Counted from the first letter of the stretch, positions 18,553-27,892 are shown. The stretch: DNA of 64,000 nucleotides from Parahalioglobus pacificus (GCF_014652275.1 NZ_BMYM01000002.1:682001-746000), one strand, 5' to 3'. Translations and numbers: made by a program. The notes: generated by a model from the letters alone, not told the origin.

Positions 18553-20418
18553 TTAATCGTTCTTGAAGAGCTTATCTAACAGCTTACCCGCTTCCTTCTC
18601 AACTTTACGCCTAACCTCGTTCTTGGCGAGATCTTCGATAATCGATTGCGTATCCACGCTGCACCAATCTGCAGCGTCATCGGATGCCAGGTTCCCCTCG
18701 CAACTCACAGGCCACTCGATATCGGTGAGTCGTTCGTTAACACGACAGGCTGGATCCAGCTCGCCCAGTTCCGGCAGCAAGCGGGTATCAAAAGTGGCAT
18801 CGAAGTTCTGTTTCAGCAGCGCCAAGCGTCCAGTGCCTCGCATCTGTGCCGCATACGTATCAATGTTCAGCGGTGCCAGTTTTGCGAAGCCATCGGCGAA
18901 TACGATTTGTGCGGAGAGGTCCTTCAGCTCACTGCGCTCCGGCAAGGTCTCCGTCATTGATTCCTGGTTAACCAGTGATACGGCGTCGCAGAACATTCTT
19001 TCGATACCCACGTCTTCGAGCACGACCGCGTCGGTTTTTAGATTGGCAGGCCCCGCGAGGTTATTAACCAGTTGATTGCTGCTGCGGCCGGTGCCCTGGA
19101 TATTCCAGTCTAGGGTGGCGCTACCACTGACATTGGCCTCCACCTCTGCCGCACTCAATAAGGCAGCGATATCAACACCATCGACGGCGCCCTTTGTGGT
19201 CAGCCTGGCGTTGTCGTTAGTGGCATCGAGCGATAGGGTCATACCGAGCTCTCCGCCGAAAAGCTCGCCGCTCAACTCTGTGACTTCCGCCACGCCATTG
19301 ATGGCCTGGCCGCGAAGCCGCAGATTGTCCACCTCGTAGTTCCCGTAGATGCCCTTCTCAACATTCAAGTCAAAGCGTGTAGAGAGGCCACGTATCGCCT
19401 CAAGTGGTAAGGGCTGGTCACCGTCACTTGCGTTGGTCTCTGTCTCCGCGGAGGCGTCTTCCTCACCAGCGTCAGATCCCGCCAGCGCAAGCAGGGCGTC
19501 ATTGAGCAGGTTCATTGTCAGCGTAGCGTCCAGCTGCGGGCTTTCGAGGCTCGCATAGCGCACGGTGCCGTCTCCCCGTGACTCTCCAACGACGAATGCG
19601 AGCTGCAGTTGTGCGACCAATGCGTTGAGATCAGCGTCACCATTGAAAGTGAGCTCAACCGTCTCGGCGATAATGCCGTCAATAGTCAGTGCCAGATCGG
19701 ACAATGTGATCTGACGTGAATCGGCGTCCACTACCAGTGCTCCGTTGGCGGTGGCCTCCACGGGCGGTGCCTCAGCACTGGTCGCGGCGGAGACAACAGC
19801 CTCAAGTGTGACAGGACGGCCCGCGGTGTTTACATCCGTCAGCTGCAGTTGCTCTACGCGTAATGTGGTGATGTCACCCTCCGGCGATACAAGCTGAATC
19901 CCTGAGTCGGTGACTGAGAACTCATCAATGGTCAGCGCCAGCGGTGCCGCGAGCATTTGTACCTGCTCTGCAGCGGCATCAGCCGCATCTTGCTGAGCCG
20001 CCTCATAGGCTTTGCGCTGTTCAGGGGTCATAGCTGTGGGGTCGGGTAAACCCTCAGTGTTGGGTGCGGAAGCTTGCTGCACGGTAGCGTTCAGGCCCTG
20101 CACAAGGATGCGCTCCATCTCTACCTGCTTGGATAGAAGCGGTAGCAGTTGAACGCCGATAGATAGCAGTTCAGCCGTCGCGGTAGGCGCGTCCTCCTCG
20201 GGCAGCGTGACCGCGGCATCACCCAGCGTCACAGCGATGGTAGGAAACAGCGAAAACTTCACCTCGCCCTTCACCTCAAGCGTGGCACCTGTCTTCTGCT
20301 TGATGGCGTCCTGTGCAAGGGTCAGGACACGCTGCTCGTCAACAAAGGCTGGGATAAGCAACAGGGCTAGGAGGATGATTCCCAGAGGGATAGCGATGAT
20401 CAGTAGCAGGCGTGACAT
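18553..20418 (-). CDS. AsmA family protein
   Basis: 621 aa. A single N-terminal membrane helix (about 4-25, LLLIIAIPLGIILLALLLIP) anchors a long periplasmic beta-rich domain. AsmA_N-like start (TLAQDAIKQKTGATLEVKGEVKFSLFP) and a C-terminal AsmA-like region with LDWNIQGTG near 455. An Ala/Gln-rich coiled segment lies near 130-155 and an acidic low-complexity patch near 305-330. AsmA-like proteins bridge inner and outer membrane and are implicated in phospholipid transport. Single gene. Confidence 0.9.
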   Translation of the reverse strand: MSRLLLIIAIPLGIILLALLLIPAFVDEQRVLTLAQDAIKQKTGATLEVKGEVKFSLFPTIAVTLGDAAVTLPEEDAPTATAELLSIGVQLLPLLSKQVEMERILVQGLNATVQQASAPNTEGLPDPTAMTPEQRKAYEAAQQDAADAAAEQVQMLAAPLALTIDEFSVTDSGIQLVSPEGDITTLRVEQLQLTDVNTAGRPVTLEAVVSAATSAEAPPVEATANGALVVDADSRQITLSDLALTIDGIIAETVELTFNGDADLNALVAQLQLAFVVGESRGDGTVRYASLESPQLDATLTMNLLNDALLALAGSDAGEEDASAETETNASDGDQPLPLEAIRGLSTRFDLNVEKGIYGNYEVDNLRLRGQAINGVAEVTELSGELFGGELGMTLSLDATNDNARLTTKGAVDGVDIAALLSAAEVEANVSGSATLDWNIQGTGRSSNQLVNNLAGPANLKTDAVVLEDVGIERMFCDAVSLVNQESMTETLPERSELKDLSAQIVFADGFAKLAPLNIDTYAAQMRGTGRLALLKQNFDATFDTRLLPELGELDPACRVNERLTDIEWPVSCEGNLASDDAADWCSVDTQSIIEDLAKNEVRRKVEKEAGKLLDKLFKND

Positions 20419-20528
20419 GAAGACTCTCGTTCAGTGGTGAAGCTGCACAAACCCCGCGTTTGCGCTATGTCAGCCTTCAATATAGCAGGGCTTGGCGACC
20501 GGGGGTGGCGTGCGAGGCGATAGGCGAA

Positions 20529-21818
20529 TCAACCCGCTTGTTCGTAGGCGAGTTTTGCCTCTTCGGCGATGAGTTTCACGCCGGCTCGCACGCTGTCGGC
20601 GTCGGCGCCGTAGGAAATCCGAAGGCACTGATGCTGATGGTCCCATTCATCATCCATGCCGATGAAGAATTCCTCACCCGGTACCACCAGTACGCCTCTG
20701 GCCTTTAGGCGCTGGTAAAGTTCCTTCGATGTGATGGGCAGGTCTTGCAGCCACAGCCATAGGAAGATTGCGCCCTCGGGCTTGTGAATCCGGAAGGGCA
20801 GGCCAGCCAAGTCCTGGCGTAGCCAATCCACCGTTTGTGCGGCTCGGTGCTCATAGAAAGGCCTTATATGCCGTTCGCTGATAGTGAGAATGTCATCGTT
20901 GCTCAGCATCGTCTTGGCGAGGGCAGGACCGAGCGTGCCGCAAGCGAGACTGACAATGGTATTAGCGTTTGTGTAGGCCTCAATTAATGGCTCGCTGGCA
21001 ACGATGATCCCCGTACGTGCCCCGGGCAGCCCAAGCTTTGAGAGGCTGAGCAGAAGCACTGTATTCTCATTCCAATGTGGAGCCGCACCCGTGAACACTA
21101 TGCCGGGGAAGGGCTGGCCATAAGCGCCGTCGATGATCAGTGGGATGTCTGCAGCGCGCGCCACCGAGTCCAGGTGTGCTATTTCCTCGTCGGTGAGTAC
21201 ATTGCCGGTGGGGTTGGTAGGGCGCGAGACGCACAGGGCGCCCATGCTGTCGTCCATCTGCAGGGCGTTCATGTCGACGTGGTACTTGAACAGGTCGCCC
21301 TCCAGCAGCTCGATTTCGGGGCGAGATGCAGTGAAGAAGCCTCGCGTCAGACCCGCGTCGGCGTAACCGATGTACTCAGGCGCTACCGGCAGGTGAATGC
21401 TGCGCTGCCCGCCATCCGGCATATTACCCGCGAGCAGGTTGAAGAGGACAAAAAACGCCGACTGACTGCCATTGCTCACCGCAATATTGCGCTCGGAGAT
21501 AGCCCAACCGTGCTGGCGCCTTAGAAGCTTAGCGAGCTCGCGACGAAATTCACGATCGCCCTGAGGCGACTGATAGACGCCCAGCAGGGTGTGGCGCTGC
21601 GCCGGATCATTCAGCACGGATTGCAGCCGCTCGGCAAAGAAGGCCTCTACCTCGGGGATGCGGCCGGGATTGCCACCGCCCATGAAGATCATGTCAGGGT
21701 TTTCGCTTAGCGCAGTACCCAGATCGTCCATCAGCGAAACTATGCCGGTGCGCTGGCCAAACTGCTCTCCAAAGCGGGACAATTTCACGCCAAGTATCTC
21801 GATCGTATTCGATGCCAC
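20529..21818 (-). CDS. avtA: Valine-pyruvate aminotransferase AvtA
   Basis: 429 aa, GTG start at 21818. Class I/II PLP-dependent aminotransferase with the AvtA-type N-terminus (GIVSLMDDLGTAL, then MGGGNPGRIPE). The PLP lysine lies in LLSLSKLGLPGARTG, and the PLP-contacting Asp/Tyr are in IIDGAYGQPFPG. Transfers amino groups between valine or alanine and pyruvate or 2-ketoisovalerate. Normal length; single gene. Confidence 0.9.
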   Translation of the reverse strand: MASNTIEILGVKLSRFGEQFGQRTGIVSLMDDLGTALSENPDMIFMGGGNPGRIPEVEAFFAERLQSVLNDPAQRHTLLGVYQSPQGDREFRRELAKLLRRQHGWAISERNIAVSNGSQSAFFVLFNLLAGNMPDGGQRSIHLPVAPEYIGYADAGLTRGFFTASRPEIELLEGDLFKYHVDMNALQMDDSMGALCVSRPTNPTGNVLTDEEIAHLDSVARAADIPLIIDGAYGQPFPGIVFTGAAPHWNENTVLLLSLSKLGLPGARTGIIVASEPLIEAYTNANTIVSLACGTLGPALAKTMLSNDDILTISERHIRPFYEHRAAQTVDWLRQDLAGLPFRIHKPEGAIFLWLWLQDLPITSKELYQRLKARGVLVVPGEEFFIGMDDEWDHQHQCLRISYGADADSVRAGVKLIAEEAKLAYEQAG

Positions 21819-21857
21819 GTAGCTTAGCAGTACGTGTGTTGTTTCGCGTTACTACTT

Positions 21858-21885
21858 CTTCAATCTCTTTGCCTGACTCTCGGCG
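21858..21885 (+). repeat. Copy 1 of a 28-bp dispersed repeat
   Basis: CTTCAATCTCTTTGCCTGAC followed by TCTCGGCG. It matches 27735-27762 at 25 of 28 positions by direct comparison. It is intergenic, 120 bp upstream of the DUF3667 gene. Function unknown. Confidence 0.5.
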
Positions 21886-22004
21886 CTTCGCGCTGCTGTC
21901 GTCGGGCTAGTGGATTTGAGCGCCAACGCGCCGGCTATCGGCAACATGGATTTGCCATGTCCGCAGGATTGAGCTGATTGTTGCTTTCATTTACTGTCGC
22001 TGAC

Positions 22005-23078
22005 ATGAAAACGTTACCAGACAACCCACGCACAAACTGTCGCAACTGCGGTGCTTTGCTGCATGGCGAGTATTGCAGTGTTTGCGGTCAGCGCGAGGGG
22101 CGTAGAGATCTGCATTTTTCAGAGGCGGCGGGCGATATCCTGCTTGATATGGTGACTTGGGACTCGCGCTTCTGGCGAACCCTGTTTCCCCTGATGTTTC
22201 GCCCTGGATTCTTGACAGCGGAGTTTATTGACGGGCGGCGTGCTCGATACATGCCGCCTTTTCGCCTTTATATCATTGTCAGTTTCATACTTTTTCTCGT
22301 GGTGTCTTTCCTGGCCCGAGACATGATGGCCGAAGTCACCAATGAAGACGGTGACGTATCTGTCTTCATTTCGTCGGATGACGAAGTTGACCCGGAGGGG
22401 CTTGCCGAGGCGCAACGAACGCTCGACGGCCTGGGGATTGACGTTGATCTTCAAGCGCGAAAGGAGGCTAGCGAGGATCCAGCGCAAACCGAATACGGGG
22501 GGGCGCCTTCTGCAAGTCAAAGTGCCGAATCGTCAGCTCAAGCTTCAGCAGAGGCGGCAGTGGACGGTGATGCGGATTCTGTCGATGACGAAGACCACGT
22601 GAATATTAACTTTGGCTTTAGCGATGAAGAGAAGCCATCGTGGTTGGGGGACTTGGAGTCGCGAATGGAGGGCAACGTACGCCGTATGAAGGAAGAGCCT
22701 TCGCTTTTCCTTGGGCTGTTTCTGGAGTATCTGCCCCAAGTGATGTTCCTGATGTTGCCACTGTTCGCGGTGTTGCTATGGATCTGCTACCTGCTGTCGC
22801 CGTTCCATTACCTGCAGCACCTTGTGTTTGGTCTGCACTATCACAGCTTTGCCTTTCTGCTGTATCTCATCGATTCCTGTCTGGCATCCGTAACCAGTGC
22901 GCTGGATGGCGTGGCGTTTATCGGCCTGATTATTTATCTCCCTCTGGCACTCATGCGCGTATACGGTTCGGGCACGATCGGCGCCGTTGTTAAATCGTTG
23001 TTCATATACTTTGCTTACGGAATCACACTGATTTTCGGTTTTGTTGCCATTGTCCTGCTGACGCTGGCGTTTCTGTGA
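22005..23078 (+). CDS. DUF3667 membrane protein with N-terminal zinc ribbon
   Basis: About 357 aa from the ATG at 22005 (an upstream in-frame TTG at 21978 is possible; neither has a clear RBS). N-terminal CxxC...CxxC zinc ribbon (CRNCGALLHGEYCSVCGQ), a conserved LFRPGFLTAEFIDGRRARYMPPFRLYI block ahead of the first membrane helix, then an acidic, low-complexity loop of about 130 residues (about 105-235) rich in Asp, Glu, Ser and Ala, and four further C-terminal membrane helices. This layout is that of the DUF3667 family, of unknown function. Confidence 0.85.
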   Translation: MKTLPDNPRTNCRNCGALLHGEYCSVCGQREGRRDLHFSEAAGDILLDMVTWDSRFWRTLFPLMFRPGFLTAEFIDGRRARYMPPFRLYIIVSFILFLVVSFLARDMMAEVTNEDGDVSVFISSDDEVDPEGLAEAQRTLDGLGIDVDLQARKEASEDPAQTEYGGAPSASQSAESSAQASAEAAVDGDADSVDDEDHVNINFGFSDEEKPSWLGDLESRMEGNVRRMKEEPSLFLGLFLEYLPQVMFLMLPLFAVLLWICYLLSPFHYLQHLVFGLHYHSFAFLLYLIDSCLASVTSALDGVAFIGLIIYLPLALMRVYGSGTIGAVVKSLFIYFAYGITLIFGFVAIVLLTLAFL

Positions 23079-23160
23079 GCCGTGCTTTGCCCAGCTATTG
23101 TTCTTTAAAGCTTACCGTCAAGACGTGCGCACACCACCAGTGCGGCGCACAATCTACGAC

Positions 23161-23484
23161 ATGAAAATCCCCATTAAAAAGCTCGCTGCGGACGGCCCCG
23201 TAATGAAAGTGGTGATCGACTCAGTCGACCTCAGTCTCTACATTGCCTTCGCGGTAATTGACGGACAGGAGTGCCTGATCACTGACAGCAAAGGCGGAAC
23301 GATTAAAACCCGCAATCTGCTCGAAATGAAAAAGCAGTTGGAAGGTCTGTCCATCGCTGAACTGACCCTGCGGCAGCGCAGTGCTTACGATGAAATGGTG
23401 GGTCAACCAAAGTGGGGTTGCGACAATGCGATGGAGGTCGGTATCTCACCTGAGTTATACCCGACGCCCAGCTGGCAGCACTGA
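23161..23484 (+). CDS. Small conserved protein, DUF6482-like
   Basis: 107 aa from the ATG at 23161. Resembles proteins annotated as DUF6482 in Pseudomonas and relatives: a beta-rich N-terminus (VVIDSVDLSLYIAFAVIDGQECLITDSKGG), then the R-NLLEMKKQLEGL helix and a C-terminal SAYDEMVGQP motif. The role is unknown. No clear RBS. Its stop is only three bases from that of the convergent aspartic protease. Confidence 0.7.
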   Translation: MKIPIKKLAADGPVMKVVIDSVDLSLYIAFAVIDGQECLITDSKGGTIKTRNLLEMKKQLEGLSIAELTLRQRSAYDEMVGQPKWGCDNAMEVGISPELYPTPSWQH

Positions 23485-23487
23485 CGG

Positions 23488-24015
23488 TTAGTTAGGGTAC
23501 TGCCGCAGAATCAGCGTATTGCCCCGCTGCGTGAATTCGATGTGGCGCAGAAACGACATTCCCAACAACACCTCACTGGTGCGCAGCCCGGGAACAATGC
23601 CAGCAGCCACCCCATTTAACTCGATACCACCCACGCTCACGCTATCCAGCGTAGCCGTGTAGCTGGTGGCGATGCCATTCGCCGTTTGGGTTTGCATGGG
23701 TCGCCCCCGCTGAACGCCGATGCGCTGCGCCACGTCGAGGGGTATCGCTACACCGGTCGCGCCGGTGTCGAGCATGAATACCACCGGCTCGCCGTTGATC
23801 ATGCCGTCAGTCACATAATGCCCTGCGCGGTTTCGCGTCAGCACCACTTCACGCATGCCGTCGGTAGCGATGCGCGTATCCAGCGATTGGTTGGGGTTGT
23901 GTTGTTTTTGCAGCAGGTCGGTGAAGAAGATCACCAATAGCGTCATGAGCACCAGCCAGGCCAGAGCCTGCATGGTCATCCCCAATCGCTTGTGGTCATT
24001 CTCCGGCGTGTTCAT
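23488..24015 (-). CDS. Membrane-anchored retroviral-type (clan AA) aspartic protease
   Basis: 175 aa from the ATG at 24015. N-terminal membrane anchor about 17-33, a polar linker, then a single-lobe aspartic protease domain: Asp83 in MLDTGATGVAIP, an alpha-helical LDVAQRIG, a flap-like ANGIATSYTA and the terminal LLGMSFLRHIEF. This matches the bacterial TIGR02281-type family; such proteins act as homodimers facing the periplasm. The start overlaps the end of ltaE by 20 bases; ATGs 36 and 42 bases further in are alternatives. Confidence 0.87.
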   Translation of the reverse strand: MNTPENDHKRLGMTMQALAWLVLMTLLVIFFTDLLQKQHNPNQSLDTRIATDGMREVVLTRNRAGHYVTDGMINGEPVVFMLDTGATGVAIPLDVAQRIGVQRGRPMQTQTANGIATSYTATLDSVSVGGIELNGVAAGIVPGLRTSEVLLGMSFLRHIEFTQRGNTLILRQYPN

Positions 24016-25000
24016 TCCTGTAGCTGCGGCAGGCTGCAATGATGTGGTCGGTTTGGTCGCTGGAAATGTCGCGATGAAAAACCCAGCGATGACCATTGAT
24101 ACGGACACCGTGCTGTTGCAGATGTTCAATCAATGGGGTGGTGTCGATCTCCGGCGCCAACATCACGATGTTGGTTTCTACGGGATTTGCCAGTGGTAAC
24201 CCCATCTCTTTCAGGGCTTGGCCCATGCGCGCCGCATTGGCGTGATCGTCTGCCAGGCGCTGGACATTGTTTTTCAGTGCGTAAAGACCGGCTGCTGCAA
24301 TCACGCCAGCTTGGCGCATGCCGCCGCCCAGCATTTTGCGGTAACGACGGGCGCGGGCGATGATGTCTTTGCTGCCAACCAGCACCGAACCCACTGGGGC
24401 CGCCAAACCTTTTGACAGGCACAGTGACGCTGAGTCGAAGTACTGGCAGATACCCTCAATAGTCACGTCGAGCTTTACGGCAGCATTGAAGGCGCGCGCG
24501 CCGTCTAGATGACGACGCAAGCCCAGCGCCTGCATACGGCGGCTGTATTCATCCAGATACGCCATGGACAGTACCTTGCCAGCGTGAGTGTTCTCCAAAC
24601 ATACCAATCGGGTAATTGCGAAGTGGGCATCGTCAGGCTTGACCGCGGCCTCGACCTCGTCCAGCGGCAGTTCGCCGCGGCTGTTAAAAGGAATCGGGCA
24701 GGGCTGTACGCTGCCCAGCACAGCGGCGCCCCCGCCTTCATACATGTAGGTGTGCGCACGGCTACCCACAATGTATTCGTGGCCGCGTTCACAGTGGCTG
24801 AGAATTCCCAGCAAGTTGGTCTGGGTGCCGGAAGCGGCATACAAGGCAGCTTCCTTGCCGGTTATCTCGGCGGCGTAGGCTTCCAGAGCATTAACAGTTG
24901 GGTCTTCCCCGTAGACATCGTCACCAGTTTCGGCGGCGGCCATTGCAGCGAGCATCTCTGAGCTCGGCTGCGTGACCGTGTCGCTGCGCAGATCAATCAT
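23996..25000 (-). CDS. ltaE: Low-specificity L-threonine aldolase
   Basis: 334 aa from the ATG at 25000, which overlaps the RibA stop (ATGATTGA arrangement) and implies coupling; a TTG eight codons earlier is less likely. PLP fold-type I enzyme: MIDLRSDTVTQPS start, GDDVYGEDPTVNALE, HLDGARAFNA with the PLP Asp, and the PLP lysine in LCLSKGLAAPVGS. It cleaves L-threonine and L-allo-threonine to glycine and acetaldehyde. Middle gene of an overlapping three-gene operon (RibA-like, LtaE, aspartic protease). Confidence 0.93.
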   Translation of the reverse strand: MIDLRSDTVTQPSSEMLAAMAAAETGDDVYGEDPTVNALEAYAAEITGKEAALYAASGTQTNLLGILSHCERGHEYIVGSRAHTYMYEGGGAAVLGSVQPCPIPFNSRGELPLDEVEAAVKPDDAHFAITRLVCLENTHAGKVLSMAYLDEYSRRMQALGLRRHLDGARAFNAAVKLDVTIEGICQYFDSASLCLSKGLAAPVGSVLVGSKDIIARARRYRKMLGGGMRQAGVIAAAGLYALKNNVQRLADDHANAARMGQALKEMGLPLANPVETNIVMLAPEIDTTPLIEHLQQHGVRINGHRWVFHRDISSDQTDHIIAACRSYRNEHAGE

Positions 25001-25874
25001 CGGTTCTGAGATCTTGCTCTCCAATCTCGTGGCCCCATTCGCGTTTGGCTTCCAGATAGCGGCGGTTGTTGTCGTCTACGCCAATGACGTGTTTCACAGC
25101 GGTGATATCCGCTAGGCCCAGTTCAGTGAGGTCACGCACTTTCTTGGGGTTGTTGGTGAGCAGGCGTATTGGTCTGTCGCCGGCAAAGAACTTGAGTAGG
25201 GTTGCGGCATCGGAAAAGTCGCGCGAGTCATCAGGCAGGCCCAGAGACCGGTTTGCCTGGTAGGTGTCTTCCCCTTCGTCCTGCAGCAGATAAGTGGCCG
25301 CTTTTGCCCACAGACCGATGCCGCGACCTTCGTGCCCGGCCATGTACACCAGATAGCCGCCCTGTGGATCCTGGGAGATACGATCCAGTGCCGCTTCCAA
25401 TTGCGGGCCGCACTCGCACCGGCGCGAGCCGAAAATATCGCCGGTAAGACAGTTCGAGTGCACCCGCACCAGAGGTGATTCAGCGTTAGCAGCATCGCCA
25501 ATGGCTAACACGCTGTTAACGGCCATGCTGGATACGAGCTCGGCGAACAGGTGCTGACCGCCGCTGTCGCGCAGGGTGTTTGCCAGCGACTCAACCTGCC
25601 CCAGTTCTGTACTTCTTACGGCTGCATACCAGTCGACGGTTGGCTGTTCATGGCCGCGGCCCAGTGGTAGCGGAATGGGCCCGAGAAGGTTAAGCGCCAC
25701 ACCGTCGGCGGGCGGCGACTGGCGCGGATCCAGGGCCTCGCCTTGCGAATCAATGCGCATGAGCTTGCCGTGGTCGATCAGCTTTTCGCGGACGTCGGGG
25801 TTGAGATAGGTGAACACGCTTTTGCGGGCCTGTGACTGTGCTGCTAGGGGCAGGAAGTGTACATGGCCGGCCAC
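24993..25874 (-). CDS. GTP cyclohydrolase II-type protein with N-terminal extension
   Basis: 293 aa, GTG start at 25874 with no evident RBS. The C-terminal about 170 residues are a GTP cyclohydrolase II core: zinc cysteines 142, 153 and 155 in HSNCLTGDIFGSRRCECG, the GRGIGL catalytic segment near 183-188, LQDEGEDTYQANRSLGL, and the RLLTNNPKKV tail. Usual RibA is about 200 aa; here about 90 extra N-terminal residues precede the core and the usual LPT-FG-F entry motif is not seen. It could supply riboflavin or be a divergent paralogue. First gene of an operon with ltaE. Confidence 0.85.
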   Translation of the reverse strand: MAGHVHFLPLAAQSQARKSVFTYLNPDVREKLIDHGKLMRIDSQGEALDPRQSPPADGVALNLLGPIPLPLGRGHEQPTVDWYAAVRSTELGQVESLANTLRDSGGQHLFAELVSSMAVNSVLAIGDAANAESPLVRVHSNCLTGDIFGSRRCECGPQLEAALDRISQDPQGGYLVYMAGHEGRGIGLWAKAATYLLQDEGEDTYQANRSLGLPDDSRDFSDAATLLKFFAGDRPIRLLTNNPKKVRDLTELGLADITAVKHVIGVDDNNRRYLEAKREWGHEIGEQDLRTDD

Positions 25875-25970
25875 CAGCGTCCAAATCTATCCACAGCGGG
25901 ATTTTGCCCCCGTGAGTGGGTAGACTAACGCGCGGTAGTTTGTGATCACGTCAATAGAAAGAGGATCTCC

Positions 25971-27260
25971 ATGAGCTCAGTTCTGCATCAACCCCTGACT
26001 TTACCCTGCGGCGCGGTGTTGCCTAACCGTTTGTCCAAGGCGGCCATGACCGAGGGGTTGGCAACGCCGGATGGATTGCCCACGCCTGAACTGAACCGAT
26101 TGTACGGTATCTGGAGCGATGGCGGTGCCGGTATGTTGCTCTCTGGAAACATCCAGATTGATAAGGATCACCTGGAGCGGCCGGGTAATGTGGTTGTAGA
26201 CGCAGAGCCCGACGCGGAGATGGCGTCGGCTCTGGCATCATGGGCGAAAGAGGCAACTCGCAATGGCAATCACTTCTGGGCGCAGATCAGCCACGGGGGC
26301 CGCCAGACTCAAAAAGTGGTGAATCCCCATCCCAAGGCACCGTCTGCGGTGAAGCTGGGATTACCGGGCGGACAGTTTGGCGAGCCCGAGCCGCTGACTC
26401 AGGACGAAATCGCGGATCTTGTGCGTCGATTCGGTGTGTGCGCTGCGGCGTGTAAGGCGGCGGGTTTCACCGGCGTTCAGGTGCATGCCGCGCACGGCTA
26501 CTTGTTATCTTCCTTTCTGAGCCCTCGCGCTAACCAGCGCGACGATGAGTACGGCGGTTCACTGGAGAATCGGGCTCGTGCGCTGTTGGAGACAGTGGCC
26601 TCGGTGCGCGCGGCGGTGGGTCCCGAGTTTCCGGTGTCCGTGAAGATCAACAGCGCCGATTTCCAGAAGGGCGGCTTCGACTTTGAAGACAGCTTGCAGG
26701 TGGTGCAGTGGCTCGAGGAAGCCAGCGTTGACCTGATCGAGATATCCGGCGGTACCTATGAGCAGCCCAAGCTGCTGGGGATGGAGGGCTCTGAAGAGTC
26801 TGAGCCGCAGAAAATCAAAGAATCTACCCGGGCTCGCGAGGCTTATTTCGTCGACTTCGCAAAGGCCATGCAGGAGAAGGTGAATGTGCCGCTGATGGTC
26901 ACGGGTGGCTTCCGTCGTCGCGATGTGATGGAGCAGGTTGTGGAGGAGAGCAGTGCCGATGTCATTGGGCTGGGGCGCCCTTTGTGTGTGATGACTGATG
27001 GGCCCAAGCAGTTACTGGACGGCCTTGATGAGTTGCCGCGTTATGAGAACGAATTGTCCCTGTTGCCGGGCTGGCTGTCCTTCCTCAATGCCATTAACAC
27101 GATCCGCACTATCGCAACCTTCGGTGTGCAGTATTGGTATTACGCCCAGATTGATGAGATTGGTGTTGCCGGCAAGCCGGATCCCGAGATGTCCGTGTTT
27201 GCGGCAACCAAGCGATTGATGGCGTTGCAGAAGAAACTTCTGGCGGGTCGCTCGAGCTAG
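25971..27260 (+). CDS. Old yellow enzyme family NADH:flavin oxidoreductase
   Basis: 429 aa. FMN-binding TIM barrel of the OYE/2,4-dienoyl-CoA reductase group without the C-terminal FeS/FAD half. Motifs: PNRLSKAAMTEGLA near the start, QISHGGRQTQ, VQVHAAHGYLLSSFLSP with the substrate-binding His pair, YGGSLENRARALLE, and VTGGFRRRDV plus GLGRPL for FMN phosphate. The substrate is probably an activated alkene or enoyl compound. RBS GAGG six bases before the ATG. Single gene. Confidence 0.9.
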   Translation: MSSVLHQPLTLPCGAVLPNRLSKAAMTEGLATPDGLPTPELNRLYGIWSDGGAGMLLSGNIQIDKDHLERPGNVVVDAEPDAEMASALASWAKEATRNGNHFWAQISHGGRQTQKVVNPHPKAPSAVKLGLPGGQFGEPEPLTQDEIADLVRRFGVCAAACKAAGFTGVQVHAAHGYLLSSFLSPRANQRDDEYGGSLENRARALLETVASVRAAVGPEFPVSVKINSADFQKGGFDFEDSLQVVQWLEEASVDLIEISGGTYEQPKLLGMEGSEESEPQKIKESTRAREAYFVDFAKAMQEKVNVPLMVTGGFRRRDVMEQVVEESSADVIGLGRPLCVMTDGPKQLLDGLDELPRYENELSLLPGWLSFLNAINTIRTIATFGVQYWYYAQIDEIGVAGKPDPEMSVFAATKRLMALQKKLLAGRSS

Positions 27261-27285
27261 GGCTGGTCGCCCTGCGCCGCAACCG

Positions 27286-27576
27286 TCAGCAGTTGTGGTG
27301 CAGGCTAAATTGCAATTGCTCTTTGTCCACGGTGTCGCTGGACTGGTACATATAGTCCGCTTGGACCTTCAGGTCATAGCGCACGGCATAGCCAATAGCG
27401 CCGTACAAGCGGTTTCGGTCAAAGGTTTCTACTTCCCTGCCGTCGCGTATGTCCTGCTCGAGATTTAGGAACACCTCGTTGTAGGCCGCCGCGTACCAGG
27501 TGCCGCGTTTAATCACTGTGTTGTTGATCGGGATGTCCATGAACAGCGCGCTACGAACTTTGGACCGGGGGGGCAT
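27286..27576 (-). pseudogene. C-terminal remnant of a DUF2490-type outer-membrane protein
   Basis: Open frame of 96 codons with no promoter or RBS at its first ATG. The translated part reads like the last third of a DUF2490 beta-barrel: KVRSALFMDIPIN, YNEVFLNL, then FDRNRLYGAIGY and a terminal QLQFSLHHN strand. The N-terminal signal and first strands are absent, so it is a 5'-truncated pseudogene. The adjacent 27577-27892 DNA is also non-coding, which fits a deletion or decay zone. Confidence 0.65.
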
Positions 27577-27892
27577 CCCAGGGTAGCCGCATCAGATCGT
27601 GTGCCGAACGCATGGAGAGAGACCGAAGGGCTCATGACTACGTGAGGGTAGCCCGGAGGTTCACCGATCAGGCGCCGGCGATACCGGCGTCGGGCCAGTG
27701 AATTACGCCATTTCAGTTGGCCGCGCCACCACCCCTTCAATCTCTCTGCCTAACTATCGGCGGTACAAGCTGCCCTCGCTTGGTCGAGAGCTTTAGAGCG
27801 CTGCGCTGTCTCTCCACTCACTCGGCGAAAGTCTTATGCGGCCGAGAGACTGAAGCGCTGCTGTCGGGTCGATCGCGCCGGGCTGGTTACCG
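27577..27892. other. Non-coding stretch between a truncated gene and the GNAT gene
   Basis: 316 bp without a supportable gene. It contains a short GC palindrome (GCCGG-CGATA-CCGGC near 27674-27689), copy 2 of the 28-bp dispersed repeat, and no further recognisable element. Confidence 0.5.
27735..27762 (+). repeat. Copy 2 of a 28-bp dispersed repeat
   Basis: CTTCAATCTCTCTGCCTAAC followed by TATCGGCG. It differs from 21858-21885 at three positions. Same strand and also intergenic. Confidence 0.5.
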
